Both the position numbers and the translations under genes were made by a program. The notes under the pieces are model-generated. The model was not told the origin of the DNA and ran no database searches. It saw only the letters and a program-made list of their open reading frames with translations. From Lysobacterales bacterium (GTDB taxonomy: Bacteria; Pseudomonadota; Gammaproteobacteria; Xanthomonadales; UBA2363), in contig JAHCAT010000007.1 in the NCBI GenBank assembly GCA_019634735.1, positions 1 through 64,000 on the forward strand: DNA of 64,000 nucleotides. Reading direction: 5' to 3'. Positions within the stretch are counted from its first letter, which is position 1. Each line of letters begins with the position of its first letter. Shown here one piece after another: positions 47,579 to 56,286 of the stretch.

Positions 47579-48133
47579 TCAATTCGCCCAGAGCAGGGCA
47601 GGGCGTGTCGTGGCGTGTCCGTTGCCGATGTCCGGCCCAGGCCCGCCACGCTCACCCAGGCGCACGGCCGCCAGCTGAGCCAGCGCGTCGACCCGTGCCT
47701 GCCACAGGGCGGGCACCGGCGCCGGCCCGGAGTCGGCCAGCGCCGCGTCGATGTCGCCCAGGCGCGCCTGCAGGCCCAGCTCGAGCAAGGCCAGGTCGCC
47801 GTCCCGCGCCTGTGGCGACAGGGCCGGCGTCGTCAGCAGGCGCTCCAGCCATTGCGACTGTGCGATCAGTCCCGCCTCCACGGGATCGACCGCATTGTCC
47901 GGACCGGCATCGGGTCCCAGCGGTCGCAGCGGCAGCACCGCCAGGGCCAGCAGCGCGGCTGCGGCCAGCGGCCACCAGCGTCGCAGTGCGGTTCGGGGTC
48001 GCGGATCGGAACCGGCGCGCAGCCGGGCGGACAGTCGTCGCCAGGCATCCTCGCCCGGTTCGGCCAGGGGCAGTGCGCGCAGGGCGGCGACCAGGTCGGC
48101 GTCGCGGCGATCCCGGGCGATCGGGTCAGACAT
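47579..48133 (-). CDS. Single-span membrane protein, probable anti-sigma factor
   Basis: A 184-residue protein: cytoplasmic part of about 50 residues, one helix (WWPLAAAALLALAVLPLRPLG, about 50-70) and a periplasmic part of about 110 residues. No zinc-binding HxxxCxxC motif. Architecture and position match the 18.0 kb gene, though sequence similarity is slight. Its ATG overlaps the sigma gene by 8 bases, so coupling of translation is likely. Role by context only. Confidence 0.7.
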   Translation of the reverse strand: MSDPIARDRRDADLVAALRALPLAEPGEDAWRRLSARLRAGSDPRPRTALRRWWPLAAAALLALAVLPLRPLGPDAGPDNAVDPVEAGLIAQSQWLERLLTTPALSPQARDGDLALLELGLQARLGDIDAALADSGPAPVPALWQARVDALAQLAAVRLGERGGPGPDIGNGHATTRPALLWAN

Positions 48134-48695
48134 GGCAAGTCTCCTTTTCCACTGCCAGCAGGCTGCGCAGCTTGGCCAGTCCACGGGCGAGTTGCGATTT
48201 CGAGAAGCTCACGCTCTGCTGCATCGAGGCGGCGATCTCCGGATGGCTGTAGCCCTCGACGCAGGCCAGCCAGACCACGCTGCGGGTGGTGGCCGGCAGC
48301 CGCGCGAGGGCACGCTCCAGCAGCGCCGCCTCGGCGGCCAGGCTGGGCGGCGGCGCGCTGTCGTCGGGCGCTTCCTCACCGTCGGCGACGATCGCCTCCC
48401 GGGCATCCAGGCGGCGGCGCCGGCGCAGCCGCATCAGCGCGGTGTTCACCACCACCTGGCGCAACCACGCCCAGAACGGGCACTCGCCACGGAACTGATG
48501 CAGACGTTCGAACACGCCGAGCAGGGCGTCGTGCAGGACATCGCGGGCTTCGTCCGGGTCGGACAGCAGGCGAAGCGCCAGGGTGTAGGCCGGCCGCTCG
48601 AACAGCCGGTAGAGACGTTCCTGCGCAGCGGCCTCGCCGCGCCGGGCGGCAGCCAGCAGGACGTCGGGAACCTCGATGGCGAATGCGCTGCTCAC
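48126..48695 (-). CDS. ECF-type RNA polymerase sigma factor
   Basis: A 189-residue sigma factor. Region 2: AARRGEAAAQERLYRLFERPAYTLALRLLSDPDEARDVLHDALLGVFERLHQFRGECPFWAWLRQVVVNTALMRLRR (about 13-90). Region 4: ALARLPATTRSVVWLACVEGYSHPEIAASMQQSVSFSKSQLARGLAKLR. Start GTG 48695 gives the usual N-terminus but has no clear ribosome-binding site, so a nearby start cannot be excluded. It is the first gene of a sigma, anti-sigma-like, PDZ-protein unit. Confidence 0.9.
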   Translation of the reverse strand: MSSAFAIEVPDVLLAAARRGEAAAQERLYRLFERPAYTLALRLLSDPDEARDVLHDALLGVFERLHQFRGECPFWAWLRQVVVNTALMRLRRRRRLDAREAIVADGEEAPDDSAPPPSLAAEAALLERALARLPATTRSVVWLACVEGYSHPEIAASMQQSVSFSKSQLARGLAKLRSLLAVEKETCHV

Positions 48696-48798
48696 CTGGG
48701 ATGGGATGCCCGATCGGGCCGAACGGTCGCACGGGGTGGGGCGGCGCGCGCCGTCTCCCGCCGGCAAGGGGGACCACTGCCCCCACCGGCGCGGGCGC

Positions 48799-49131
48799 TC
48801 AGTCGCCGATCGCCAGTCGCCCGTCGTCCTGCCAGCGGACCGGCACGGGGGACAGGGAACTGCCGCGACAGGGCCCGTCGACGCAGACGCCGGATTCGAC
48901 CTCGAAGACGGCGCCATGGGCGGCGCAGACCAGGCGGCCCTGGTCGAACAGGAAACGGCCCGGCGCCCAGTTGAGGAAGCGGCCGGCATGCGGACACAGG
49001 TTCCGGTAGGCGAACACCTGGTCGCCTCGGCGCATCACCACCACGCTGCTGCCGGCATCGCCGGCCTCCAGGCGCAGCTCCGTGGCGCCGCCGTCGGCGA
49101 GGCTGCTGGGTTCGACATCGACGACGGCCAT
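48799..49131 (-). CDS. Rieske [2Fe-2S] domain protein
   Basis: A 110-residue single-domain Rieske protein. Both ligand boxes are intact: CPHAGRFLNW (C-x-H) and CAAHGAVFEVESGVCVDGPC (C-x2-H). Length and the RGDQVFAYRNLCPHAG context resemble small electron-transfer ferredoxins of dioxygenase-like systems, but no oxygenase or reductase gene is adjacent. ATG 49131 is used; ATG 49149 (MPPRTVMAVV) is possible. Confidence 0.88.
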   Translation of the reverse strand: MAVVDVEPSSLADGGATELRLEAGDAGSSVVVMRRGDQVFAYRNLCPHAGRFLNWAPGRFLFDQGRLVCAAHGAVFEVESGVCVDGPCRGSSLSPVPVRWQDDGRLAIGD

Positions 49132-49149
49132 GACGGTCCGGGGTGGCAT

Positions 49150-49605
49150 GCAGGAGAGGTGCAGTGTAGCCGGCGGCGGCGAGCGCCTCGCGCCCGGCAT
49201 CGTCATGGTGGCGTCGGATGGACAATGGGCCCGGCGCTTCATGAGGAGGCGTGGCGAGGCTGTCGAGATCGCGTGGCGGTGCGGGCAGCGGTCCATCGAG
49301 GAGCATGGCGCATCGCATGCCGCGTCGGCCCGGCCAACGGCAGACCCCGCCACGGCGCGAACATCCGCAGCCGCAACAGTGGTCCGCGATGCCGGCGATG
49401 TCGGGGCTTCGACCGGCCCGGCGCGGCGTGCCGGGTTGCCCGTGCGCGGCGTATCGGCACGCCCCCACGCGCCTCCTCGACCGCAACCTTCCTCGCGGCA
49501 CTGCGTGGCGCCGCACGCGCGCAACTGGTCCGTTCGGCCGAGGTTGGCACCGGTCCGGGTATGCTCGGGCTTCCCACCAGAACAGCCCGAGGGGCCGACC
49601 GCCGC
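49150..49605. other. Gap without recognisable gene
   Basis: About 455 bases between the divergent Rieske and DUF2007 genes. Open frames here have arginine-rich, low-information translations and no recognisable domain. No clear promoter pair or repeat module was seen. Confidence 0.5.
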
Positions 49606-50076
49606 ATGCGCGTGATCTACAGCACCCCGCGCCTCGAGAACGCCGAGCGCATCGCCGAGCTGCTGCGCGAGGGCGAGGTCGAGGTCCGCGTCCTGTTCGG
49701 GCCGCACTTCAAGCGCAACACCTGGCGGGGCGCCAACTACCGGCAGGCCGAGGACCCCGGCAACTGGCCGAAGGTGATGGTGGTGCACAACACCGACCTG
49801 GCCAAGGCCCGTGCCCTGCTGCGCGAGGCCGGCGTTCTCGGGCTGTCGAACCTGGACCAGGACCGGCGCGTGCGCGATCCCGACAGCGACGACGCGCTGG
49901 CCGCACCTTCGCCGCGCGACTTCCAGGCCGGCCGCGCCGCCAACCCGACGCGCCCGCGGGGTTCGTACCTGGAGAAGCCGCCGCGCCGCCCGGGCCCCAG
50001 CAGACTGCGTATCGTCCTGGTCGCCCTGGTCGTGCTGGTCGCCCTGATCCAGGGCGCGCGCATGCTGCTGCGCTGA
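49606..50076 (+). CDS. DUF2007-domain protein with C-terminal membrane anchor
   Basis: A 156-residue protein. Residues 1-85 form a DUF2007 (putative signal-transducing, GlnB-like) domain: MRVIYSTPRLENAERIAELLREGEVEVRVLFGPHF and MVVHNTDLAKARALLREAG. An acidic/Pro-rich linker follows, then one transmembrane helix (LRIVLVALVVLVALIQGAR, about 134-152). The anchor is a variation on the usual soluble form. No clear partner gene; function unknown. Confidence 0.75.
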   Translation: MRVIYSTPRLENAERIAELLREGEVEVRVLFGPHFKRNTWRGANYRQAEDPGNWPKVMVVHNTDLAKARALLREAGVLGLSNLDQDRRVRDPDSDDALAAPSPRDFQAGRAANPTRPRGSYLEKPPRRPGPSRLRIVLVALVVLVALIQGARMLLR

Positions 50077-50094
50077 GCGCCTGCCACCCCAGGT

Positions 50095-50375
50095 TCGCGC
50101 CGTCGTACCGGCGGCACCCGCCTGGCTGGACGGGGCGGGCCTGGCTGCGGCGGTGGCCGGGACACGACGCTGATCGGGTCTCCCGGAAGGCGCGGTGAGC
50201 AGATCACGCTCCGCTTCCCGAGCCCCCAAGCCCACAACGCCGCCCCCTTGTTCCCAGCCCCGATCCCCAATCCCCGGTCCCTGGTCCCCAGTCCCCAGTC
50301 CCCAGTCCCCAGTCCCCAGTCCCCAGTCCCCAGTCCCCAGTCCCCGGTCCCGAGTCCCGAGTCCCGAGTCCCGTG
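50095..50375 (+). repeat. Copy of the modular intergenic repeat with heptamer array
   Basis: The gap 50077-50499 holds GCCGTCGTACCGGCGG, GGCGGGCCTGGCTGCGGC, the core GACACGACGCTGATCGGG (about 50161-50178), GAGCAGATCACGCTCCGCTT (about 50199-50218), and an array of CCCCAGT-type heptamers (about 50265-50373). The order matches the copy at 23.4 kb, but the GC palindrome itself is missing. Confidence 0.8.
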
Positions 50376-50499
50376 CCCCCCGTCACAATTCCGACCCGCG
50401 GTGCTTGGAAGGGTGCGAAAGACGGCGTAAACTGTTGATCCCATGACCACCGGTTCCGTGGGGGAACCGGGCTGGTCGACGGGCTGTCCCAGAGTCGAC

Positions 50500-51426
50500 A
50501 TGGCCGCCATGACCCGCTTCGCCCGATTGCTGATCGCCCTGGTCGCCGCCGCTCCGGCCGGCCTCGTGTCCGCGGCCGGCAGCGACGACACCGTCAGGCT
50601 GCGCCTCGCCCTGGACCCCGATGGTCGCGTCCGGCTGAGCACCGAGTCGCCCAACTACGCGCCGCCGCCGCTGCGGCAGTCGCCGCTGCCGATGATCGCG
50701 CCGGCCGGGCTGCAGCGCCCGGGGCTGGCGATCGACCTTCGCGCCGGAGGCACCACACCGGCGGGCATCGGTCCCTGCCTCACCGGCCGCCCCGCGGCGC
50801 TCGGCCAGGTCGGCGCGTGCGATGCCGTGGGCTGGGCCGGGCTGCCCGGTGCCATCCACAGCAGCGACCTGGTCCTCGAACTGGGCGGCGATCGCGCCGC
50901 CGGCGTGAACCTGAGCTTCGGACTCGACTGGCTGGAGCGTGCCGAGCGACCTGCCTTGGCTTTCGGGCCGGCGGGCCTGCCGCAGCTCCTGCCGGGCCAG
51001 GTCGGGCCGTACGGCCCGCTGGAGCCGCTGCGCAGCGAGCGCGTCGGGCTGGGCGGCTTCCTCTGGCTGGCGCCCGACCTCCGGCTCACCCTGGGACTCG
51101 AGCACGCCGAGGGTTCCCTGGCGCTCTACCAGGACAGCGCGGCGCCCTGGGCCCTGGGCCAGCGCGACAGCCTCAGCCTGGGCGTCGTCTGGGGGCGCTT
51201 CCAGGGTGGCCTGATCGGTCGCCGGGTGCGTCCCGACAGCGCCCTGGAAGGGGTTGGCCAGCAGGCGCTGGACCTGGGCTTTTCCTGGCGCATGCCCTGG
51301 AACGCCGCCTTCGAGTTCGGCGCCCGCAACCTGATCACCCGGCCGGCCAAGCCCGATCCGGCGGAGGCCCTGCCCGAGCAGGGCGATCTGCGCACGCCCT
51401 ACCTGCGTTACCACCAGGACCTCTGA
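50500..51426 (+). CDS. Putative outer-membrane beta-barrel protein
   Basis: A 308-residue exported protein that I do not recognise. The signal peptide (MTRFARLLIALVAAAPAGLVSA) begins at 50509; ATG 50500 (MAAM) is nine bases earlier, and ATG 50443 is also in frame. The mature part has alternating hydrophobic and polar residues: VRLRLALDPDGRVRLS, VNLSFGLDWLER, DLRLTLGLEHAEGSLALY, SLSLGVVWGRFQGGLIGR, and ALDLGFSWRMPWNAAFEFGARNLI. This suggests an 8-12 strand barrel. It ends without the C-terminal aromatic residue usual for barrels. Confidence 0.65.
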   Translation: MAAMTRFARLLIALVAAAPAGLVSAAGSDDTVRLRLALDPDGRVRLSTESPNYAPPPLRQSPLPMIAPAGLQRPGLAIDLRAGGTTPAGIGPCLTGRPAALGQVGACDAVGWAGLPGAIHSSDLVLELGGDRAAGVNLSFGLDWLERAERPALAFGPAGLPQLLPGQVGPYGPLEPLRSERVGLGGFLWLAPDLRLTLGLEHAEGSLALYQDSAAPWALGQRDSLSLGVVWGRFQGGLIGRRVRPDSALEGVGQQALDLGFSWRMPWNAAFEFGARNLITRPAKPDPAEALPEQGDLRTPYLRYHQDL

Positions 51427-51871
51427 GCCGGGGTCCTTCCGGTTCCTGGCGCTCGCTCCTGTCCTTCGGGGGGGCAGGCCGACCCCAACGATGCGCACCA
51501 CTTAGGCCCGCCTGCCGCGAGGGGCACGTTCGCCCCGGCGCCACGATCCGCATGAACACCCCAGGCGTGTTTTCCTCGCGCCCTCGAAGCGGGGTTTGTC
51601 GCGTCCTTGCCCACCGCGCCGCACCGCGCCGCCGGCGATACGGGTGACCTGCGGAAACGGGTAGCGGTCGGCAGCGCGATGCCCCCGCCGGCAGGCCGGG
51701 ACGGACGCCCGGCCGGGTGTCAGCAAGCGCCCGAAATCCACGGCGAACTTCGTACGAGGATGGCCGCTGTTGCCATCAAGGCGCGGCCGGGAGGGCGGCG
51801 CAGGGCGGGGCGCTGCGCTAAGTGCCTGATCCCGCGTTGCTCCGGACCGAGCCTGAACGCCGACCAAGGGA
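51427..51871. other. Gap without recognisable gene
   Basis: About 445 bases between the putative barrel gene and the promoter of the TonB receptor. Frames on both strands give low-information Arg/Pro/Ala-rich products. No repeat module or structured RNA was recognised. Confidence 0.5.
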
Positions 51872-51901
51872 TTGCCGGGCTTGTAAAAATGTTGTTAGAC
51901 T
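51872..51901 (+). promoter_or_regulatory. Candidate sigma-70 promoter for TonB receptor
   Basis: TTGCCG (51872-51877) and TAGACT (51896-51901) with an 18-base spacer, about 92 bases before the receptor ATG. The region between is more AT-rich (TTGTAAAAATGTTGT) than its surroundings, which supports a strong promoter. Confidence 0.5.
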
Positions 51902-51992
51902 CCGGTTCGCCATGGTTTAAGTGGCCCCTGGGGCTCGCCCATGGACGGGCTTCCATGTCCCGAAGTCAACTCACGACGTTGGAGAGTGTCTA

Positions 51993-54842
51993 ATGAGACC
52001 TAGCAATAACGAGCTGTACAAGGCGATCCGTGCCGGCCTCGCGGTCGGTGTGGTCGGCCTCGTCGGCGTCACCGGCGCCGCAGTCGCGCAGGACGCCCGC
52101 ACCCTGGACCGTGTCGAGGTCGTCGGTTCGCGCATCAAGCGCGTCGAGGCGGAGACCAGCCAGCCGATCTTCCAGGTCAGCCAGGAAGAGATCCGGGCCA
52201 CCGGCCTGACCTCGATCGGTGACGTGATCCAGAACCTCACCGCCAACGGCGCGGCCCTGGGCACCACCTTCAACAACGGCGGCGACGGCTCCTCGCGCGT
52301 CTCGCTGCGCAACCTCGGCACCGCCCGCACCCTGGTGCTGGTGAACGGCCGTCGCTGGGTCGGCACCGGTACCGGCGGCAACGTCGACCTGAACTCGATC
52401 CCGACCGCAGCGGTCGAGTCGGTCCAGATCCTGAAGGACGGCGCCTCGGCGATCTACGGCTCCGACGCCATCGCCGGCGTGGTCGACATCCGCCTGAAGT
52501 CCAACTACGTCGGTGCCGAGATGTCGGCGCAGATCGGCGAGTTCACCGACGGTGACGGCCGTCGCTCCAAGTACGACTTCATCATCGGCTTCGACGGCGA
52601 TCGCGGCAACGTGATGATGGGTGCCGGCTACGTCAAGGAAGAGGCGGTCATGGCCGGCGATCGTGCGATCTCGCGCGTGCCCGCCTTCGGCCTGCCGGCC
52701 GAGGACACCAGCTTCGCCGGCGCCTCGGGCATCCGCCCGGCCCCGCGTCTGTTCATTCCGGGCGTCGGTCAGCTCAGCCTGATCCCGGGCCGTCCGGGCA
52801 GCTCGCCGGATGACTACCGTCCGTTCAACGCCGCCACCGACGGTTACAACTTCGCCCCGGAGAACTACCTGCAGACCCCGCAGGAGCGCGTCTCGTTCTT
52901 CATGGACGGTCGCTACCAGGTCATCGACGGCGTCGAGTTCTACACCCAGGCCACCTTCAACGAGCGCAAGTCCGAGCAGCTGCTCGCCGCGTTCCCGCTG
53001 TCGGGCGGCGTGTTCAACTCGAACCCGAACTTCGGCCGCATCGTCATCCCGGCCACCAACGTCTACAACCCGTTCGGCGTGGCCATCACCGGCTTCGGCC
53101 GGCGCGTCACCGACGTGGGCGGTCGCTCGTTCAACCAGGACGTCGACACCTACAACTTCATCGGTGGCTTCCAGGGCGACTTCATGGTCGGCGACCGTTT
53201 CTTCGGTTGGGACGTCGGCTACCAGTACGCCAAGTCCGAGCGTCGTGACCAGACCTTCGGCCTGCAGACCTCGCTGAACGTCGAGCGCGCGCTGGGCCCG
53301 TCGTTCATCGACGCCCAGGGCGTGGCGCGCTGCGGCACCCCGACCGCCGTCATCGCCGGTTGCGTGCCGCTGAACATCTTCGGGCCGCTGGGCACCATCA
53401 CCCCGGAGATGGGCCGCTACATCAACTACATCGAGCAGGCCAACCGCGACAACACGCTGACCAACTACTGGGCCAACATCTCGGGCGACCTGTTCGAGAT
53501 CGTCGACGCCCGGCCGGTCGCGTTCGCCGCCGGTTACGAGTATCGCCGCGACTTCGCGAACGACATCCCCGACTCGTTCACCAACGCCGGCCTGGGCTCG
53601 GGCAACGCCCGCACCCCGACCAGCGGTGGCTTCAGCGTCGACGAGTTCTACGTCGAGCTGAACGCGCCGCTGCTGGCCGACCTGCCGTTCGCGTACCTGC
53701 TGGAGGCCCGTGCCGCAGCCCGTTACTCGGACTACAGCAACTTCGGCGACACGCTGAACACCTCGTTCGGCCTGAAGTGGCAGCCGATCGAGGACTTGGC
53801 CATCCGCGGCAACTACGCCGAGGGCTTCCGGGCGCCGAGCGTCAACAACCTGTTCCAGGGTCTGTCCGACAGCTTCCCGACCGTGCTCGACCCGTGCTCG
53901 GAGCCGCGCTTCAGCCAGCAGCCGGCGGAAGTCCAGGCCCGCTGTATCGCTGACGGCGTGACCCCGGGTTACACCCAGCTCAGCTCGCAGATCCGCATCA
54001 CCGTGGGCGGCAACCCGTTCCTGCAGCCGGAAGTGGCCAAGACCAAGACCCTGGGTCTGGTGTACAGCCCGGGCTTCCTGAACGGCTTCGACATCACCCT
54101 CGACTGGTACAACATCGAGATCGAGGACGGCATCGCCACGCAGGGCGGCAACTTCATCATCCAGTCCTGCTACACCGGCGCCACCCAGGCCGTCCGTGAC
54201 TTCTACTGCCCGCGCGTCCAGCGCGCTCCGGGCGGCGTGGTCACCGACATCCTGGCGACCCCGCTGAACTTCGCGGGCTTCGAGGTCGAGGGCTGGGATC
54301 TGACTCTGCGCTACAACATCGACACCGACTGGGGCCGCTTCGGCATCGTCTCGGATACCACTTACACCACCAAGTGGTTCCAGAAGATCCTGAACGTCAA
54401 CACCGGCAACGTCGACGTCACCCAGCGCGCCGGTCGCGAGCTGGGCAACGACGCCTACCACCGCGTGCGTTCCAACCTCAACGTCAACTGGGCGCTGGGC
54501 GACTGGGGCATCAACTGGGGTGCGCGTTACTTCCACCACGCCGATGAGCCGTGCTTCTTCGACGGCATCGAGGCGGCGCTGGGCGTGCCGAATCCCTGCA
54601 CCAACCCGGCCGACCGCAGCCCGCTGTTCCCGCAGGGCCGCAACCGCCAGGCGAGCACCACCTACCACGACGTCCGGTTCACCTGGAACACGCCGTGGGA
54701 CGGTCAGATCGGCCTGGGCATCAACAACGTGTTCGAGAAGGATCCGCCGGTTTCGTACGAGGCGTTCGCCAACTCGTTCAACGCTGCCCAGCACGAGGTT
54801 CCGGGTCGCTTCTGGTACGTGCAGTACAACCAGCGCTTCTGA
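51993..54842 (+). CDS. TonB-dependent receptor (large, VEVVGSRIKR type)
   Basis: A 949-residue outer-membrane receptor. ATG 51993 follows GGAGAGTGTCTA and starts a twin-positive signal region (MRPSNNELYKAIRAGLAVGVVGLVGVTGAAVAQ). A TonB-box-like segment LDRVEVVGSRIKR is followed by the plug (SLRNLGTARTLVLVNGRRW, and VQILKDGASAIYGSDAIAGVVDIRLK), the barrel with RGNYAEGFRAPSVNNLFQG, and the C-terminal strand WYVQYNQRF ending in Phe. Codon use is strongly restricted (mostly C-ending favoured codons), suggesting high expression. A GNRA-loop terminator follows. The substrate is unknown; the paralogue at 58.0 kb and the oxygenase genes between them are discussed in the findings. Confidence 0.93.
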   Translation: MRPSNNELYKAIRAGLAVGVVGLVGVTGAAVAQDARTLDRVEVVGSRIKRVEAETSQPIFQVSQEEIRATGLTSIGDVIQNLTANGAALGTTFNNGGDGSSRVSLRNLGTARTLVLVNGRRWVGTGTGGNVDLNSIPTAAVESVQILKDGASAIYGSDAIAGVVDIRLKSNYVGAEMSAQIGEFTDGDGRRSKYDFIIGFDGDRGNVMMGAGYVKEEAVMAGDRAISRVPAFGLPAEDTSFAGASGIRPAPRLFIPGVGQLSLIPGRPGSSPDDYRPFNAATDGYNFAPENYLQTPQERVSFFMDGRYQVIDGVEFYTQATFNERKSEQLLAAFPLSGGVFNSNPNFGRIVIPATNVYNPFGVAITGFGRRVTDVGGRSFNQDVDTYNFIGGFQGDFMVGDRFFGWDVGYQYAKSERRDQTFGLQTSLNVERALGPSFIDAQGVARCGTPTAVIAGCVPLNIFGPLGTITPEMGRYINYIEQANRDNTLTNYWANISGDLFEIVDARPVAFAAGYEYRRDFANDIPDSFTNAGLGSGNARTPTSGGFSVDEFYVELNAPLLADLPFAYLLEARAAARYSDYSNFGDTLNTSFGLKWQPIEDLAIRGNYAEGFRAPSVNNLFQGLSDSFPTVLDPCSEPRFSQQPAEVQARCIADGVTPGYTQLSSQIRITVGGNPFLQPEVAKTKTLGLVYSPGFLNGFDITLDWYNIEIEDGIATQGGNFIIQSCYTGATQAVRDFYCPRVQRAPGGVVTDILATPLNFAGFEVEGWDLTLRYNIDTDWGRFGIVSDTTYTTKWFQKILNVNTGNVDVTQRAGRELGNDAYHRVRSNLNVNWALGDWGINWGARYFHHADEPCFFDGIEAALGVPNPCTNPADRSPLFPQGRNRQASTTYHDVRFTWNTPWDGQIGLGINNVFEKDPPVSYEAFANSFNAAQHEVPGRFWYVQYNQRF

Positions 54843-54870
54843 TCCGGGCTAGTGCCCATTGCGTCACCTG

Positions 54871-54901
54871 CCGCGGCCCCGAAAGGGGCCGCGGTTTTTT
54901 G
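54871..54901 (+). terminator. Strong intrinsic terminator after TonB receptor
   Basis: CCGCGGCCCC (54871-54880), GAAA tetraloop, GGGGCCGCGG (54885-54894), then TTTTTTG. A 10-bp GC stem with a stable tetraloop, so the receptor is transcribed as a single gene. Confidence 0.95.
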
Positions 54902-54938
54902 TGGGCCTTCTGCCCGGCGGCAGGCCGCCGGGCGGCCC

Positions 54939-54944
54939 TATAAT
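54939..54944 (+). promoter_or_regulatory. Consensus -10 box TATAAT
   Basis: Consensus hexamer 21 bases before the ATG at 54965, following the terminator. The -35 region is poor (GC-rich). A short leader is expected; CAGGAGCC before the ATG is the likely ribosome-binding site. Confidence 0.5.
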
Positions 54945-54964
54945 CCACGGGCCCAGGAGCCACG

Positions 54965-55657
54965 ATGTCCGCCGATCAGGTCTACGCCCATTTCTACCGC
55001 TGCCCGCGCCTGGCTGCCGAGGAGCTGAGCGACGGCGGCGGCCCGTTCGGGTTCGACATCACCGCGGCGCTTGAGATCGACCTGCTGATCGAGCACTACC
55101 GCTGCGACGCGGTCTTCGAAACCGGGTGCAACCTGGGCGACACCGCCTACTACCTGGCCCGACGCTACCCGGACATCCCGCTGTTCTCCTGCGACATCTC
55201 GCAGCGCCATGCCGAGTTCACCCGCCAGCGGCTGGCCTTCGCGCCGCAGGCAACCGTCGAACACCTGGACTCGCCGCTGCTGATCGAGCGCCATGCCGGT
55301 CGGTTCCAGCGGCCATTGTTCTACCTGGACGCCCACTGGTACGAGGACTGGCCATTGCAGCGCGAACTCGACCTGATCGAGCGCGGCGTCATCGTCGTCG
55401 ACGATTTCGACATCGGCCACCCGCGCTTCGGCTACGACGCCTACGGCGGCCAGTCCTGCGGCCCGGAGCTGCTGGCGCGCGCCCTGGCCGGCCGGGTCGG
55501 GCACTTCCATACCAACAACCCCGAGGCCAGCTTTCCCTTCCCCTGCCTGCAGACCGGTCGGCGCGCCGGGCGCGCCTACGTGGTGCTGCCGCCGCTCGAG
55601 GACCGCCTGCACATGAGCCGCTGGTTTCTGCGCAGATCGTTGCCGGTGGCGGCATGA
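54965..55657 (+). CDS. Class I SAM-methyltransferase-like protein
   Basis: A 230-residue protein. The segment AVFETGCNLGDTAYYLARRYPDIPLFSCDIS (about residues 48-78) matches the SAM-binding GxG motif with an acidic end of strand 2. LFYLDAHWYEDWPLQRELDLIERGVIVVDDFDIGHP (about 118-153) resembles the metal-binding D-x-H and DD segments of TylF/cephalosporin-hydroxylase-like methyltransferases. Substrate unknown. It overlaps the downstream oxygenase gene by ATGA, so the two proteins are probably made together and may act on the same molecule. Confidence 0.75.
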   Translation: MSADQVYAHFYRCPRLAAEELSDGGGPFGFDITAALEIDLLIEHYRCDAVFETGCNLGDTAYYLARRYPDIPLFSCDISQRHAEFTRQRLAFAPQATVEHLDSPLLIERHAGRFQRPLFYLDAHWYEDWPLQRELDLIERGVIVVDDFDIGHPRFGYDAYGGQSCGPELLARALAGRVGHFHTNNPEASFPFPCLQTGRRAGRAYVVLPPLEDRLHMSRWFLRRSLPVAA

Positions 55658-56232
55658 GCGCCGCGCTTCCCCAGCCGCGCCGCCACCTGCGCATCGACGG
55701 GCGCGACCTGTGGGTGTTCGACGGCCTGCTCGACAACCCGGGCGTGATGGTGGATGCGCTTGATCGTGCGCCGTTCACGCGCACCGAGGTCGCGACCCCG
55801 GAGACGGCCCGGCACAGGCATTGGGTCAACGAAATGGACCTGCGCGTCTACGCCGGACTGCCGATCAGCCGCGCCACCCAGGCCGCCCTTGCCAGCGTGA
55901 TGCCCGACCGCCCCCTGCGCGCCTATCGCGCCTATACCAACTTCGCGCAGTTCGGCGACGTGCTGTCCATTCACACCGACTGCGCGCCCGAGCAGGTCGA
56001 GTACACGGCCTTGTGGTTCCTGGCCCGCGACTGGCAGCCCGACTGGGGAGGCGAGACCGTGTTCTACGACGGATCCATGGATGCCCAGGTCGTGGTCAGC
56101 CCGCGGCCGGGCCGCCTGGTGGTCTTCCATGGCGCCATTCCGCATGCTGGTCGGCCGCCGGCCCGCACCTGCTTCGAGCCCCGCTACAGCTTCGCGATCA
56201 AGCTCGAACCGGTGCCGCAGCAGGGACCCTGA
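55654..56232 (+). CDS. 2-oxoglutarate/Fe(II)-dependent oxygenase
   Basis: A 192-residue jelly-roll oxygenase. The iron facial triad reads as SIHTDCAP (His-x-Asp, about residues 109-113) and FHGAIPHAGRPP (distal His, about 164-169), with the 2-oxoglutarate Arg at the end of the PRYSFAIKLE region. The family hydroxylates peptides or small molecules. Start fixed by ATGA overlap with the methyltransferase-like gene. Substrate unknown; a role in modifying a ligand or protein of the adjacent TonB receptors is inferred. Confidence 0.88.
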   Translation: MSAALPQPRRHLRIDGRDLWVFDGLLDNPGVMVDALDRAPFTRTEVATPETARHRHWVNEMDLRVYAGLPISRATQAALASVMPDRPLRAYRAYTNFAQFGDVLSIHTDCAPEQVEYTALWFLARDWQPDWGGETVFYDGSMDAQVVVSPRPGRLVVFHGAIPHAGRPPARTCFEPRYSFAIKLEPVPQQGP

Positions 56233-56286
56233 GTCCGGCCGACCAAGGGCGGGTGCGGTGGGGGCAAGACCCGATCGCAGGCCGGC

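Noticed and set aside
49082..49615. 177-codon plus-strand frame between the Rieske and DUF2007 genes
   Set aside because: No domain, no ribosome-binding site, starts inside the Rieske gene on the other strand, amino-acid composition typical of noncoding GC-rich DNA.
51502..51867. 121-codon minus-strand frame before the TonB receptor
   Set aside because: Low-information sequence without start signals or recognisable similarity; the gap is treated as non-coding.
51990..54794. 934-codon minus-strand open frame opposite the first TonB receptor
   Set aside because: Arises from the strongly biased third codon positions of the receptor; the product is Val/Asp/Arg repeat-like without domains.
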